A stretch of 64,000 bases of DNA from Paenibacillus sp. cl123 (lineage in GTDB: Bacteria > Bacillota > Bacilli > Paenibacillales > NBRC-103111), in NCBI RefSeq assembly GCF_900101595.1, contig NZ_FMYY01000003.1, positions 62,001-126,000 on the forward strand, in the 5' to 3' direction. The notes under the pieces were generated by a model that saw nothing but the letters and a program-made list of their open reading frames with translations, did no database searches and was not told the origin of the DNA. Position 1 is the stretch's first letter. Each line of letters begins with the position of its first letter. Below are positions 34,805 through 43,891 of this stretch, piece by piece. The translations under genes were made by a program, and so were the position numbers.

Positions 34805-36022
34805 TTATTCCCAAGTCGCTTTCATCGAAGAGAAGAAGCGCTGTATGGCCAGGGAAGCGGCTCCGAGAGCGCCGGAGGTATGGCCAAGCTGCGAGTAAGC
34901 CACCGAAGTTCGGCTGCGATGGTAAGCAAGGCTTCGCTTGTCCAGCGACTCGTGAACTGCTTCCTTGATCCAGGCCGAAGCCAGGGACAGCGGTCCTCCG
35001 ATCACGATAAGCTCCGGGTTAAAGACGTTTACAAGATTAGCGATGCCGGTGCCAAGCCAGCGGCCAGTCTCGGCAAATACTTGCTGAGCCTGGGAGTCCT
35101 CTTGGCGGGCCAGACGGATGAGCATGTCCAGGCCGACTGACACTTCGGCATCGCCGGAACCATCGTCTGGCTCAGCGGCGGGCCTGATTGCTGCAACCGC
35201 CGTCTGGGCATGGAGCAGCAGCGCTTTCTCCGAGGCGAACGTTTCCCAGCAGCCGCGGTTGCCGCAGCCGCAGAGCGGTCCATCCTGGGCCAGCGCCATA
35301 TGGCCAACCTCTCCCGAGAATCCGGATACGCCTCGATACAGCGCATCATGCAAAATAATCCCCGCGCCTATCCCCATTCCTACGCTGATATACAGCAGAT
35401 TGGACACATGCTGGCCGGCCCCGAACTCCTTCTCGCCGAGCGCGCCTGCATTCGCTTCGTTGTCGATAACGACCTCCAGGCCAAATTCATCGGCCAGTAC
35501 AGTCTGCAGCGGCACATCCGCCCAGCCAAGATTCGGAGCGGACAACACGCTGCCCTGATCGTCAACCAATCCGGGAACGCCGACGCCGATACCGATGATG
35601 CCGTAAGGCGAAGGAGGGACATCGGCGATAAGCGCGCGTATCGTTTTCTTCAGCTTGCTCGTCACAGCGCCAGCCTCGAGCTCGGCAAGCTCGATTTTTT
35701 TCTGCTTCACGACGCGGCCGCTCAGATCCGTAAGCACGGCCAGCATATAATTGACGCCAAGATCAACGCCTATGGCAAATCCGGCACGCTCGTTGAACAG
35801 CAGCATCATCGGCTTGCGGCCTCCGCTTGATTCGCCAAGTCCCGTCTCGGAGGCGAAGCCGCTTTCGATCAACTCGTTGACCAGAGCCGACACGGTAGCC
35901 TTGTTTAGCCCGGTCCGGGCCGAAATATCTGCTCGGGAGATAGGGAAATGCTTCCTGATCATATCCAGTACAAGGTATTTGTTAATCTTCTTCATAAGCC
36001 GATAATCGCCGGTGATTTTCAT
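34805..36022 (-). CDS. xylR: ROK-family xylose repressor XylR
   Basis: A 405-residue ROK regulator. An N-terminal winged HTH (about 10-70, ISRADISARTGLNKATVSALVNELIE) is followed by a ROK sugar-kinase-like domain with GVDLGVNYMLAVL, the zinc-binding GCGNRGCWE and GIGIGAGIILHDALY. Length and architecture match XylR, which represses xylAB until xylose binds. A XylR-type operator is present upstream of xylA at 37290-37310. AAGGAG lies just before the ATG. Confidence 0.88.
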   Translation of the reverse strand: MKITGDYRLMKKINKYLVLDMIRKHFPISRADISARTGLNKATVSALVNELIESGFASETGLGESSGGRKPMMLLFNERAGFAIGVDLGVNYMLAVLTDLSGRVVKQKKIELAELEAGAVTSKLKKTIRALIADVPPSPYGIIGIGVGVPGLVDDQGSVLSAPNLGWADVPLQTVLADEFGLEVVIDNEANAGALGEKEFGAGQHVSNLLYISVGMGIGAGIILHDALYRGVSGFSGEVGHMALAQDGPLCGCGNRGCWETFASEKALLLHAQTAVAAIRPAAEPDDGSGDAEVSVGLDMLIRLARQEDSQAQQVFAETGRWLGTGIANLVNVFNPELIVIGGPLSLASAWIKEAVHESLDKRSLAYHRSRTSVAYSQLGHTSGALGAASLAIQRFFSSMKATWE

Positions 36023-36242
36023 GCGTGCTCCTTGTTATGCGTTGTTCAGATGTATTCATCATAACATGTTTAATGGAACAGGACATATTCACTTGCTTTG
36101 TAGTTGAACAAAATCAAGGACCATCATATGGCGCGCAGCGAAGCGGAATGTTAATTTGACATCCTCCCGCGTCTATAGTGTGTCATTGGACATCTGAACC
36201 AAACATAACCATCTATGAGGCGATACTATGGGAGGGATGTCA

Positions 36243-37064
36243 ATGGACGCATTTGTTGCGCGTTCGCTCGATGAAATTCGATTCTGGTCAAGAATTATGA
36301 AAGAACATTCTTTTTTTCTAAGGCTTGGATTTCGCTGCGAAGACAAACAGCTAATACAGGAAGCAAATGAATTTTATTCCGTTTTTGAGCACATTGAAGC
36401 GAAGGCGCATGCTTTTTCTGCTTCCACGAATCCTCAAGAAATCCGCGCATTTAACCTGGAAGTGTATAATGCAGCCTCTCACATATGGGTATTTAAACGT
36501 AAAGTCCTAGGCTTAATTTTAACTTGCCAGCTTCCGGGAGCTAATAATTTCCCGCTTTTGGTGGATCACATCAGCAGGGAAGCCAATTACTTTAGAAACC
36601 GTCTTTCAGAACTTAATAATGGCCAATTAGAACCGTTGGCGGATGCCATTATCGATGAAAATGTTTTCTTTCTCAAAATTATGGCCGACCATGCCAAATT
36701 CATAGGTCATTTACTTGATCCTTCCGAGCGTAAATTAGTCGACCAGGCAAAGGAGTTTAGCCATGATTTTGATCAGTTGCTTTGGCAAGCCCAAGATTTG
36801 AGCTCCATGCGTCCACAGTCGCAAACCCAGCCTTTATTGAGTCAATTTCTAGATCAAAATCGGGTTTCGGTAGCAAGTCTTCGTGACTTCAAGAAAACAG
36901 CACGCGATCTTATAGAAGCTTGTCGGATTAAAAGCATCATACATCCTTTGCTGGCGGATCATGTTTATCGGGAAGCAGAACGTTTTTTAGCTATTATCGA
37001 TATGTTCGAAAGCCATCTGGACGGAAAACGTTCCGCGGATTTAGAGCTTAGCGCTTGGCATTGA
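36243..37064 (+). CDS. DUF2935-family protein, two helical repeats
   Basis: A 273-residue all-helical protein with two related halves: residues about 5-120 (EIRFWSRIMKEHSFFLRLGF) and about 135-265 (ENVFFLKIMADHAKFIGHLL). The spaced His and Glu residues suggest a ferritin-like or metal-binding bundle, and the family is common in Bacilli. The start is ATG 36243 with GGGAGGG six bases upstream. Its sequence is visibly AT-richer and uses more A/T-ending codons than all neighbours. It sits between xylR and xylA. Function unknown. Confidence 0.78.
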   Translation: MDAFVARSLDEIRFWSRIMKEHSFFLRLGFRCEDKQLIQEANEFYSVFEHIEAKAHAFSASTNPQEIRAFNLEVYNAASHIWVFKRKVLGLILTCQLPGANNFPLLVDHISREANYFRNRLSELNNGQLEPLADAIIDENVFFLKIMADHAKFIGHLLDPSERKLVDQAKEFSHDFDQLLWQAQDLSSMRPQSQTQPLLSQFLDQNRVSVASLRDFKKTARDLIEACRIKSIIHPLLADHVYREAERFLAIIDMFESHLDGKRSADLELSAWH

Positions 37065-37074
37065 CAGATCCGGA

Positions 37075-37098
37075 GGGGGCAGCTTGTTGCCCCCATTT
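37075..37098 (+). terminator. Terminator of the DUF2935 gene
   Basis: Perfect 7-bp GC-rich stem GGGGGCA/TGCCCCC followed by ATTTTGC, 11 bp after the stop. A second weaker hairpin (AAAGCC/GGCTTT, 37138-37181, followed by T) lies further on. Together they insulate xylA from the DUF2935 gene. Confidence 0.8.
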
Positions 37099-37289
37099 TG
37101 CTGCAACTGGCGACTTTCAATGCCGAGATTTCTTTTCAAAGCCTCCCGCCCTCTGTTATCTCCTTGGAGAGAAGGGGCTTTTTAGCTCCCATGCCCACAG
37201 CTTGTCCACAAAAACCAGTGCTGCAACCCCATGTTTTAGCGTGTAGAACCGAACCAAACCCGTATTCCTACTCACCTTAAGGTTCTGAA

Positions 37290-37310
37290 AGTTTGTTTAC
37301 TAGACAAACT
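37290..37310 (+). promoter_or_regulatory. XylR operator (xylO) upstream of xylA
   Basis: Perfect palindrome AGTTTGT-N7-ACAAACT, very close to the known XylR operator half-sites (AGTTTGT...ACAAACT). It overlaps the presumed -35 region of xylA. Confidence 0.85.
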
Positions 37311-37329
37311 AAGTTACCCGTGGTACGAT
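37301..37329 (+). promoter_or_regulatory. xylA promoter
   Basis: TAGACA (37301-37306), 17 bp, TACGAT (37324-37329). The -35 lies inside the XylR operator, which explains repression by occlusion. Confidence 0.55.
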
Positions 37330-37332
37330 AGC

Positions 37333-37346
37333 TGCAAGCGGTAACA
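37333..37346 (+). promoter_or_regulatory. CcpA cre site at the xylA transcription start
   Basis: TGCAAGCGGTAACA fits the cre consensus TGNAANCGNWNNCA at every defined position. It lies a few bases after the -10, where CcpA binding would block xylAB expression in glucose. The 3' part of the gap up to the xylA ribosome binding site has no other feature. Confidence 0.72.
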
Positions 37347-37395
37347 GAACTTGTTGCGATACCATAATAATCAGCCATTTGAGGAGGCATTCACA

Positions 37396-38712
37396 ATGAC
37401 TTATTTCCCATCCGTTCCAACCATTGCTTACGAAGGAAGAGAGTCAACCAATCCGTTCGCCTTCAAGCATTACAACAAGTCCGAGATCATTCTCGGCAAA
37501 ACACAGGAGGAGCATCTGCGCTTCGCCGTTGCGTATTGGCATACGCTGACAGCCGGAGGAAGCGATCCGTTCGGGGACGATACGGCGATCCGTCCATGGC
37601 ATACATACAGCGGACTCGATCTGGCCAAGGTGCGCGTTGAAGCGGCATTCGAGTTTCTGGAGAAGCTGGGCGCGCCTTACTTCTGCTTCCATGACCGGGA
37701 TATTGCCCCCGAGGGCGAGACATTGAAGGAGACAAATGAGAATCTTGATGTCATCGTCGAGCTGATCGGCGACCGTATGAAATCGAGCGGCGTGAAGCTG
37801 CTCTGGAATACGGCAAATATGTTCTCCAACCCGCGTTTTGTGCATGGCGCCGCCACAACTTCCAACGCCGAGGTGTACGCTTATGCCGCCGCTCAAGTTA
37901 AAAAAGGGCTGGAGACGGCTGTGCGGCTGGGGGCGGAGAACTATGTGTTCTGGGGCGGCCGCGAAGGCTACGAATCGCTGCTGAACACGAATCTGGAGCT
38001 GGAGCTCGACAACCTGGCCCGCTTCTACCACATGGCGCTGGCTTATGCCCAGGAGATCGGCTTCACCGGCCAGTTCCTGATCGAGCCGAAGCCGAAGGAG
38101 CCGTCCAAGCACCAATATGATTTCGACGCGGCCACGACGATCGCTTTTTTGCAGAAGTTCGGTCTGGATAAACAGTTCAAGCTGAATCTCGAAGCGAATC
38201 ATGCGACGCTGGCCGGCCATACGTTCGAGCATGAGCTGCGGGTGGCCCGGATCAACGGGATGCTGGGCTCGATCGACGCCAACCAGGGCGATCTGCTGCT
38301 GGGTTGGGATACGGATGAATTCCCGACAGATCTGTATGCGGTGACGCTGGCTATGTACGAGATTTTGCAAAATGGCGGGCTCGGCTCCGGCGGCGTCAAC
38401 TTCGATGCGAAAGTAAGACGCTCTTCCTTCGAGCCGGAGGATTTGTTCCACGCGCATATCGCGGGGATCGATACATTTGCCAGAGGGCTGAAAGCAGCGG
38501 CCAAGCTGGTGGAGGACGGCTTCTTCGAACAGCTGGTTAAAGAGCGTTACAGCTCCTTCGACAGCGGAATCGGGCTCGAGATCGTATCGGGGCAGACCGA
38601 TTTCCGCAAGCTGGAGCAGTATGCGCTGGCTCACGACCGAGCGATCCGCAATAAATCCGGTCAACTGGAGCGCATCAAAGCCCAACTGAACGAATATATC
38701 TTCTCGGTCTGA
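37396..38712 (+). CDS. xylA: Xylose isomerase XylA
   Basis: A 438-residue class II xylose isomerase that converts D-xylose to D-xylulose. Active-site His99 and Asp102 lie in [12 protein letters not shown]. Metal-site residues lie in [15 protein letters not shown] and [15 protein letters not shown] 37396 has GAGGAGGC upstream and matches the family N-terminus; the frame starting at 37351 has no such site. It is first in the xylAB operon under the XylR operator and cre site. Confidence 0.96.
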   Translation: MTYFPSVPTIAYEGRESTNPFAFKHYNKSEIILGKTQEEHLRFAVAYWHTLTAGGSDPFGDDTAIRPWHTYSGLDLAKVRVEAAFEFLEKLGAPYFCFHDRDIAPEGETLKETNENLDVIVELIGDRMKSSGVKLLWNTANMFSNPRFVHGAATTSNAEVYAYAAAQVKKGLETAVRLGAENYVFWGGREGYESLLNTNLELELDNLARFYHMALAYAQEIGFTGQFLIEPKPKEPSKHQYDFDAATTIAFLQKFGLDKQFKLNLEANHATLAGHTFEHELRVARINGMLGSIDANQGDLLLGWDTDEFPTDLYAVTLAMYEILQNGGLGSGGVNFDAKVRRSSFEPEDLFHAHIAGIDTFARGLKAAAKLVEDGFFEQLVKERYSSFDSGIGLEIVSGQTDFRKLEQYALAHDRAIRNKSGQLERIKAQLNEYIFSV

Positions 38713-38740
38713 ACCGAGCCGGAAGAGGAGAGCATCCGTT

Positions 38741-40231
38741 ATGAGTTATGTGATCGGCATTGATTTGGGGACTGGCTCGGTGAAGGCGCTGCTAGTCAAT
38801 AAGCAGGGGGAGCTGCGCGGGGAGGCTTCACGCTCTTATCCCCTGATGCAGCCGCAGGCCGGCTACAGCGAGCAGGACCCGGAGGAGTGGGTGGAACAGA
38901 CGGCCCTTGCGGTGAGCGCGCTGCTGCGGGAATCCGGCGTGGATGCGCGTGAGGTGGAAGCGCTCAGCTTCTCCGGTCAAATGCACGGCCTCGTGCTGCT
39001 GGACGCCGAAGGACAAGTGCTGAGACCCGCGATTTTGTGGAACGATACGCGCACGACACCGCAATGCCGCAGGATCGAGTCGGCTCTCGGCCCGCGCCTG
39101 CTGGACATCACCAAAAATGCGGCCCTCGAAGGCTTCACGCTCCCCAAGCTGCTGTGGGTGCAGGAGCATGAGCCGGAGCTGCTCGCCCGAGCGGCGGCTT
39201 TCCTGCTGCCGAAAGATTATGTTCGCTACCGGATCACCGGACAGCTGCAGATGGAGCTGAGCGACGCAGCGGGCACGCTGCTGCTGGATGTGACCGGCGC
39301 GAGGTGGAGCGACGAGGTTTGCGATGCTTTGGGCCTCGACCGGAAGCTGTGTCCGCCGCTTGTCGGCTCGCTGGAGCAGACGGGCACGGTGCAGCCCGAG
39401 TTCGGCAGCCGGGCGGGATTGGACTCTGCGACGCGCGTATTTGCCGGAGGGGCGGACAATGCCTGCGGCGCAGTGGGAGCGGGGATCGTCGAGCCGGGGG
39501 CCGCGCTTTGCAGCATCGGTACATCGGGCGTGCTGCTCTCCTACGAGGAGCAGGAGCGGGATTTTGGCGGCAAGCTGCATTTCTTCAACCATGCCCAGCC
39601 CAGCAGCTACTACGCTATGGGCGTCACGCTGGCTGCCGGGTACAGTTTGGACTGGCTGAAGAAAACGGTCGCGCCGCAGCATAGCTTCGACTCCTTCGTG
39701 TCGGCTGCCGCTCAGGTTCCGATCGGCGCCGGGGGTCTGCTGTTCACGCCTTACCTGGTCGGCGAACGTACGCCGCATGCGGACTCCGCAATCCGGGGGA
39801 GCTTTATCGGGCTGGACGGTTCGCATGGCCGCGAGCATTTGACCCGGGCGGTGCTGGAAGGGATCACCTTCTCTCTGAACGAGTCGGTGGAGCGTCTGCG
39901 GGACGCGGGCGTGTCGGTCGACACCATCGTTTCTATCGGCGGCGGAGCGAAAAGCGGGCTGTGGCTGCAAATGCAGGCTGATATTTTCGGCGCGGCGGTC
40001 GTCAGCCTGGAGAATGAGCAGGGGCCCGCACTGGGAGCGGCTATGCTGGCAGCGGTTGGCTCCGGCTGGTTCGGCAGTCTGCGGGAATGCGCAGCTGTTT
40101 TTGTCCGCCGCGGGCGCGTGTACCGGCCTGATGAGCAGCGTGCTGCCGTTTACCGGGAGCTGTTTCAGCTTTACCGGGATGTTTACGCAAGCACAAGGGA
40201 GCTGAATCATCGGCTGCACGCGTTTAGATAG
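38741..40231 (+). CDS. xylB: Xylulokinase XylB
   Basis: A 496-residue FGGY-family kinase that phosphorylates D-xylulose to feed the pentose phosphate pathway. The N-terminal phosphate loop is GIDLGTGSVKALLV. Substrate residues are in GQMHGLVLLD. The catalytic Asp239 is in GGADNACGAVG. It starts 28 bp after xylA with GAGGAG upstream, so the two are co-transcribed. Confidence 0.95.
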   Translation: MSYVIGIDLGTGSVKALLVNKQGELRGEASRSYPLMQPQAGYSEQDPEEWVEQTALAVSALLRESGVDAREVEALSFSGQMHGLVLLDAEGQVLRPAILWNDTRTTPQCRRIESALGPRLLDITKNAALEGFTLPKLLWVQEHEPELLARAAAFLLPKDYVRYRITGQLQMELSDAAGTLLLDVTGARWSDEVCDALGLDRKLCPPLVGSLEQTGTVQPEFGSRAGLDSATRVFAGGADNACGAVGAGIVEPGAALCSIGTSGVLLSYEEQERDFGGKLHFFNHAQPSSYYAMGVTLAAGYSLDWLKKTVAPQHSFDSFVSAAAQVPIGAGGLLFTPYLVGERTPHADSAIRGSFIGLDGSHGREHLTRAVLEGITFSLNESVERLRDAGVSVDTIVSIGGGAKSGLWLQMQADIFGAAVVSLENEQGPALGAAMLAAVGSGWFGSLRECAAVFVRRGRVYRPDEQRAAVYRELFQLYRDVYASTRELNHRLHAFR

Positions 40232-40256
40232 CGCGATTAATCTCAGGCTTCATTTA

Positions 40257-40291
40257 AAGGCTTCGTACCTGCAGAGGTGCGAGGTCTTTTT
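40257..40291 (+). terminator. Terminator of xylAB
   Basis: 14-bp stem from AAGGCTTCGTACCT to AGGTGCGAGGTCTT (three G-U pairs, GCAG loop) followed by five T. Confidence 0.88.
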
Positions 40292-40481
40292 GCCGTCCTG
40301 TTATTCGGGTTAAAGGCGGACAGAACTGTTCATGAGCAAAAGGCCCCGTGCAAAAAAAAGCAGCTGGCCGCGTGGTTTCCGTAGCCGATTATTCGCGGCG
40401 GCTCGCTTGCTGGGATACAATAGGACTGTACGATGAGCATGTGACCGACACATTTTGAAACCGAGAGGGGATTGACAAGTT

Positions 40482-41189
40482 ATGACGGCAACCGTAGCAT
40501 TCGTGTTTGCTCATCCGGATGATGAGACTTATTTGGCCTCTGCATTGATCCGCAGATTGGCGGATGAAGGCAGCCCGCCCGTGCTGCTGCTGGCTACCCG
40601 CGGAGACGCCGGGCAGAAAAATGGCGCCTATGCCCATGAATCGCCGCAGCAGCTCGGAGTCCGCCGCGAGCGGGAGATGCAGCGGGCCGCTGAGCTTCTG
40701 GGGCTGTCTGTGGTCGAGTATCTCGGATATCCCGACGGCAAGCTGAATCAGATGGAAGAAGAGGAATTCGTCGCGCGGATAGCGGAGTTCCTGAACCGGC
40801 ATCAGGCCCAGGCGGTCGTGACCTTCCCCGAGGACGGAGGGAACGGTCATCCGGATCATGTGACGATCTCAAAACGGACCGCCCAAGCCGTATGCTCGGG
40901 TCGCACTCCTGCTGTTCGCAAGCTGTATTACGTCCAGTCTGCGGCATTGACGGAGCAGGGGCGTGAACCGGCCTTGCAGCTCGATACGGAGTCCTACTGG
41001 CCCGTGAAAGCCGCCGCGCTGGCCGCGCATGAGTCCCAGCGGCTGGCCGTCGAGCGGTTTTTCGGCGAGCTGGGAAACGTGCTGCCGGAAGCGCGGCGCT
41101 ATGAGTCATTTGCGCTTGCGTGGGAGAACGGGGGCGGATGGCCGAAGAAACGCGAGGACTGGATCTTGGACGGCTTAAGCGATGAGTAA
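40482..41189 (+). CDS. bshB2: PIG-L deacetylase, probable bacillithiol biosynthesis BshB2
   Basis: A 235-residue zinc deacetylase of the LmbE/PIG-L family. The zinc motif AHPDDE (10-15) and the distal NGHPDH are intact. This family includes BshB1/BshB2, which deacetylate N-acetylglucosaminyl malate on the way to bacillithiol, the low-molecular-weight thiol of Bacilli. Assignment as BshB2 is by overall resemblance; other PIG-L substrates remain possible. It lies upstream of an azoreductase gene, a mild redox/thiol link. GAGGGG precedes the ATG. Confidence 0.7.
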   Translation: MTATVAFVFAHPDDETYLASALIRRLADEGSPPVLLLATRGDAGQKNGAYAHESPQQLGVRREREMQRAAELLGLSVVEYLGYPDGKLNQMEEEEFVARIAEFLNRHQAQAVVTFPEDGGNGHPDHVTISKRTAQAVCSGRTPAVRKLYYVQSAALTEQGREPALQLDTESYWPVKAAALAAHESQRLAVERFFGELGNVLPEARRYESFALAWENGGGWPKKREDWILDGLSDE

Positions 41190-41384
41190 ATCTTCTGCTC
41201 ATCGCTCGTCCAGCGCCAAAAGAGTTTCGAGGCATGGAGGCCGCTTGTCCTTCAAGCGTCAAGGCGCGGTCGTGCTCGTGGTCGTGGATAAAGCATAAGA
41301 TACCGAAACCTGCACAAGCGGTTGGGGATAGCGGGAAATAATCAGTAAATACGCCCGGCAAAAGCTGACTTACAAATATATCCA

Positions 41385-41414
41385 TTGACAGAAGGAGGCC
41401 CTATATGATAATTA
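41385..41414 (+). promoter_or_regulatory. Promoter upstream of the azoreductase gene
   Basis: Perfect TTGACA at 41385-41390 with an AT-rich -10 region (ATAATT/TAATTA) 17-18 bp downstream. The sequence between 41190 and 41384 shows nothing else. Confidence 0.55.
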
Positions 41415-41437
41415 TTATACATGAAAGTTTACGAACT

Positions 41438-41457
41438 TTTAGTAAGTTAATACTAAA
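41438..41457 (+). promoter_or_regulatory. Inverted-repeat operator in the azoreductase leader
   Basis: Perfect inverted repeat TTTAGTA-N6-TACTAAA between the promoter and the ribosome binding site. Size and AT content resemble sites of MarR/DUF24 (YodB/HxlR-type) redox repressors, which control azoreductases in B. subtilis. The regulator is not encoded in the window. Confidence 0.55.
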
Positions 41458-41504
41458 TCATGAGAGTGGTCCTTAAAGGTCACCAGAGGAGAAGAGAACC
41501 TATT

Positions 41505-42131
41505 ATGTCAACCGTACTGTTTGTCAAAGCCAACAACCGTCCTTCCGAGCAGGCTGTCACCGTCAAGCTGCACGAAGCTTTTCTGGAAAGCTACAAAGCT
41601 TCGCATCCTGAAGACACAGTCATTGAGCTGGACTTGTTTGCGGAGCAGCTTCCGTATCTGGATTCCACGATGATTACGGGATTGTTCAAGTCTGCGAGAG
41701 GCTTCGAGCTTACAGCCGAGGAGCAAGAGGCGGCGGCCGTTGCCAACCGGTACCTCGAGCAATTTCTGGCGGCCGATAAAGTCGTGTTCAGCTTCCCGCT
41801 CTGGAACTTCACTCTTCCGGCTGTCCTTCATACGTATATCGACTACTTGTCGCAAGCCGGAAAGACGTTCAAATATACGGCGGAAGGTCCGGTCGGACTT
41901 CTGGGCGACAAGAAGGTAGCACTGCTGAATGCGAGAGGCGGCGTATACTCCGAAGGTCCGGCTGCCGCAGCCGAAATGTCGGTTAATCTGCTGACCAATG
42001 TCCTCAGTTTCTGGGGAGTTAAAAATGTGACCAAGGTTATTGTCGAGGGGCATAACCAATTCCCGGACCGCTCCCAGGAAATTGTGGCCAGCGGTGTGGA
42101 ACAAGCAGTAGCGGCCGCTCGCACGTTCTAA
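41505..42131 (+). CDS. azoR: FMN-dependent NADH-azoreductase
   Basis: A 208-residue flavodoxin-like quinone reductase/azoreductase. The N-terminal strand and phosphate-loop region is TVLFVKANNRPSEQA. The FMN-binding FSFPLWNFTLPAVLHTYIDYL and LLNARGGVYSEGP match the AzoR family. It reduces quinones and azo compounds with two electrons and protects against electrophile stress. ATG 41505 follows GAGGAGAAG; the frame from 41460 covers the operator region and is less likely. The inverted repeat upstream suggests induction by quinones. Confidence 0.9.
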   Translation: MSTVLFVKANNRPSEQAVTVKLHEAFLESYKASHPEDTVIELDLFAEQLPYLDSTMITGLFKSARGFELTAEEQEAAAVANRYLEQFLAADKVVFSFPLWNFTLPAVLHTYIDYLSQAGKTFKYTAEGPVGLLGDKKVALLNARGGVYSEGPAAAAEMSVNLLTNVLSFWGVKNVTKVIVEGHNQFPDRSQEIVASGVEQAVAAARTF

Positions 42132-42291
42132 TTTTAGATAAAGAAAGCATTCCCCCAGCCTTAAAGCCTGCGCAGATTTGGCATATAGCTTCGTGATGCT
42201 GCAAGGGAGAGGCGAACAGGGAAGTGTGGCGAACCTGGCGCTATCTCCAGAAAACGAGGCAGCCTTGCGGATCTCCCTCTGCTGCATGCTC

Positions 42292-42338
42292 AAAAGATCG
42301 AGTCAGGGCTTAAAGCTGCCTTGAGCTCGATCTTTTTT
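42292..42338 (+). terminator. Terminator of azoR
   Basis: 11-bp stem AAAAGATCGAG/CTCGATCTTTT with further inner pairing, followed by TTTGA. It is 160 bp after the stop. Confidence 0.75.
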
Positions 42339-42669
42339 GATAAATGTCCCGGATACAGAACAGAGGAGTGTATGAATACGAATCTCGGACGGAAGATCGA
42401 AGACAAGGCAGGAAGTAATGAAGTAGGGATAAGCGCGAAGTAGATGAAAGAGGGAATGGGTATGGAGCGAAAAGCTTACGGACCGTCTTTGAAGTCGTGT
42501 CCTCACCACTAAATCCATTCAAATTGGACACAACTTCAAGAGCGGCTGGAGCCCACACCCATCCCTCCCTGCGCACAAAAATGTGAAGCTGCACGCCAAG
42601 ATCTTCAAGAGCCGGGCCGTGCTACAGGCAAGGAGACTTCTTTAAAGCCCCCCAAAAGCCTCAAATGCA

Positions 42670-42700
42670 AAAAAGCCTCCATGACCATTGGAGGCTTTTT
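42670..42700 (-). terminator. Terminator of coaA
   Basis: Perfect 11-bp stem AAAAAGCCTCC/GGAGGCTTTTT with a nine-base loop; T-tract on the minus strand, 70 bp past the coaA stop. Confidence 0.8.
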
Positions 42701-42773
42701 ACGCATGAAATTTGAAAGCAGCCGCGTTCAAGGATATGGGCGACTGATCAGCGCCAACTGCTGGCCGCCGAAG

Positions 42774-43694
42774 CTACTTGCGCACAAAAACGCGCTCAAT
42801 CGCATGATCCGGTCCCTTGCGGAGAATCAGCTTGGCTCGGCCTTTGGTCGGACGAATGTTGTCGATCAGATTAACCTCGTTGATTTCCTTCCAGATGCTT
42901 GTGGCCGTCTTGACGGCTTCCTCCTCGCTAAGCGCCGCATACCGGTGGAAGTAAGACTCGGGATTGCGGAACGCCGTATCGCGGAGCATCAGGAAGCGTT
43001 CGACATACCAGCGTTCGATATCGCGCTCATCCGCATCCACATAGATCGAGAAGTCGAAGAAATCGCTGACGAATACTTTCGCATCCTTCGTGACCTGGAG
43101 GACATTGATGCCTTCCACAATCAAAATATCGGGGCTTTGTACGAGCTGAGCTTCGCCTTCGACGATATCATAGGAAAGATGAGAGTAGATCGGAACGACG
43201 ATATCCGGCTTGCCGGCCTTAATGTCGCGGATGCTTTTCAGCAGCTTTTTTGTATCGTAGCTTTCCGGAAAGCCCTTGCGCTTCATCAATCCGCGTTCTT
43301 CAAGCACCCGGTTCGGGTACAGGAATCCATCGGTCGTAATCAAGTCCACCTGGGGACGCCACGGCTCGCGGGAGAGCAGCGCCTGCAGCAGACGGGCGGT
43401 CGTGCTCTTGCCGACCGCTACGCTGCCGGCGATGCCGATCACGAACGGAACCTTCGAACGGCGATGCTGAAGGAAAGCAGCCGATGCCTCATGCAGCTGC
43501 CGGGCCGCGGCCGCCTGCAAATGGATAAACCGGGAGAGCGGCAGATAGATATCTTCCACTTCCTGGAACGAAATCCGGTCGTGAAATCCTCTGCGGCGGT
43601 CGAATTCTTCCCGGCTGATGGGCGGCGTCTGGCTGTATCTCAGCTCCGACCATTCCGCGCGGTTCATTTCAAAGTAAAGTGAGTAGGGATTCAT
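42774..43694 (-). CDS. coaA: Type I pantothenate kinase CoaA
   Basis: A 306-residue PanK-I, the first enzyme of coenzyme A synthesis. Walker A is GSVAVGKST (90-98). Further signatures are [31 protein letters not shown] and the C-terminal [12 protein letters not shown]. Length is close to the E. coli enzyme (316). The ribosome binding site before the ATG is weak. It is divergent from the ytoI-like gene. Confidence 0.94.
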   Translation of the reverse strand: MNPYSLYFEMNRAEWSELRYSQTPPISREEFDRRRGFHDRISFQEVEDIYLPLSRFIHLQAAAARQLHEASAAFLQHRRSKVPFVIGIAGSVAVGKSTTARLLQALLSREPWRPQVDLITTDGFLYPNRVLEERGLMKRKGFPESYDTKKLLKSIRDIKAGKPDIVVPIYSHLSYDIVEGEAQLVQSPDILIVEGINVLQVTKDAKVFVSDFFDFSIYVDADERDIERWYVERFLMLRDTAFRNPESYFHRYAALSEEEAVKTATSIWKEINEVNLIDNIRPTKGRAKLILRKGPDHAIERVFVRK

Positions 43695-43765
43695 AAGTGC
43701 CTAGTACCTCGCGCCTCAATGTCGTATTTTCAAATATTAGCACAACTTTCGCAAAAAACAAGACA

Positions 43766-43780
43766 TGGCAAGCGCTTTCT
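43766..43780. promoter_or_regulatory. cre-like palindrome between coaA and the ytoI-like gene
   Basis: TGGCAAGCGCTTTCT has the palindromic core AAGCGCTT and fits the cre consensus except at one position. It lies in the shared divergent region. No supporting context for carbon control of either gene is visible. Confidence 0.3.
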
Positions 43781-43891
43781 CCTGCAATAAGGATGCTTTT
43801 TCTGCAGGCGTAGGCTAAGATGTATAGAAGAAGAGAGCATGATGGAGTCCTCCATACCATCCAAGGCTAAGTAGCAAGAGGTGAAGGGCGT

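Larger units (their letters stand above)
42132..42773. other. 642-bp intergenic region between azoR and coaA
   Basis: Holds the azoR terminator (42292-42338) and the coaA terminator (42670-42700). Between them I find no reading frame with a ribosome binding site and codon use like the neighbours, no RNA gene and no repeat. Confidence 0.6.

Noticed and set aside
38828-40219. 463-codon open frame on the minus strand
   Set aside because: Antisense to xylB, which carries all FGGY kinase motifs.
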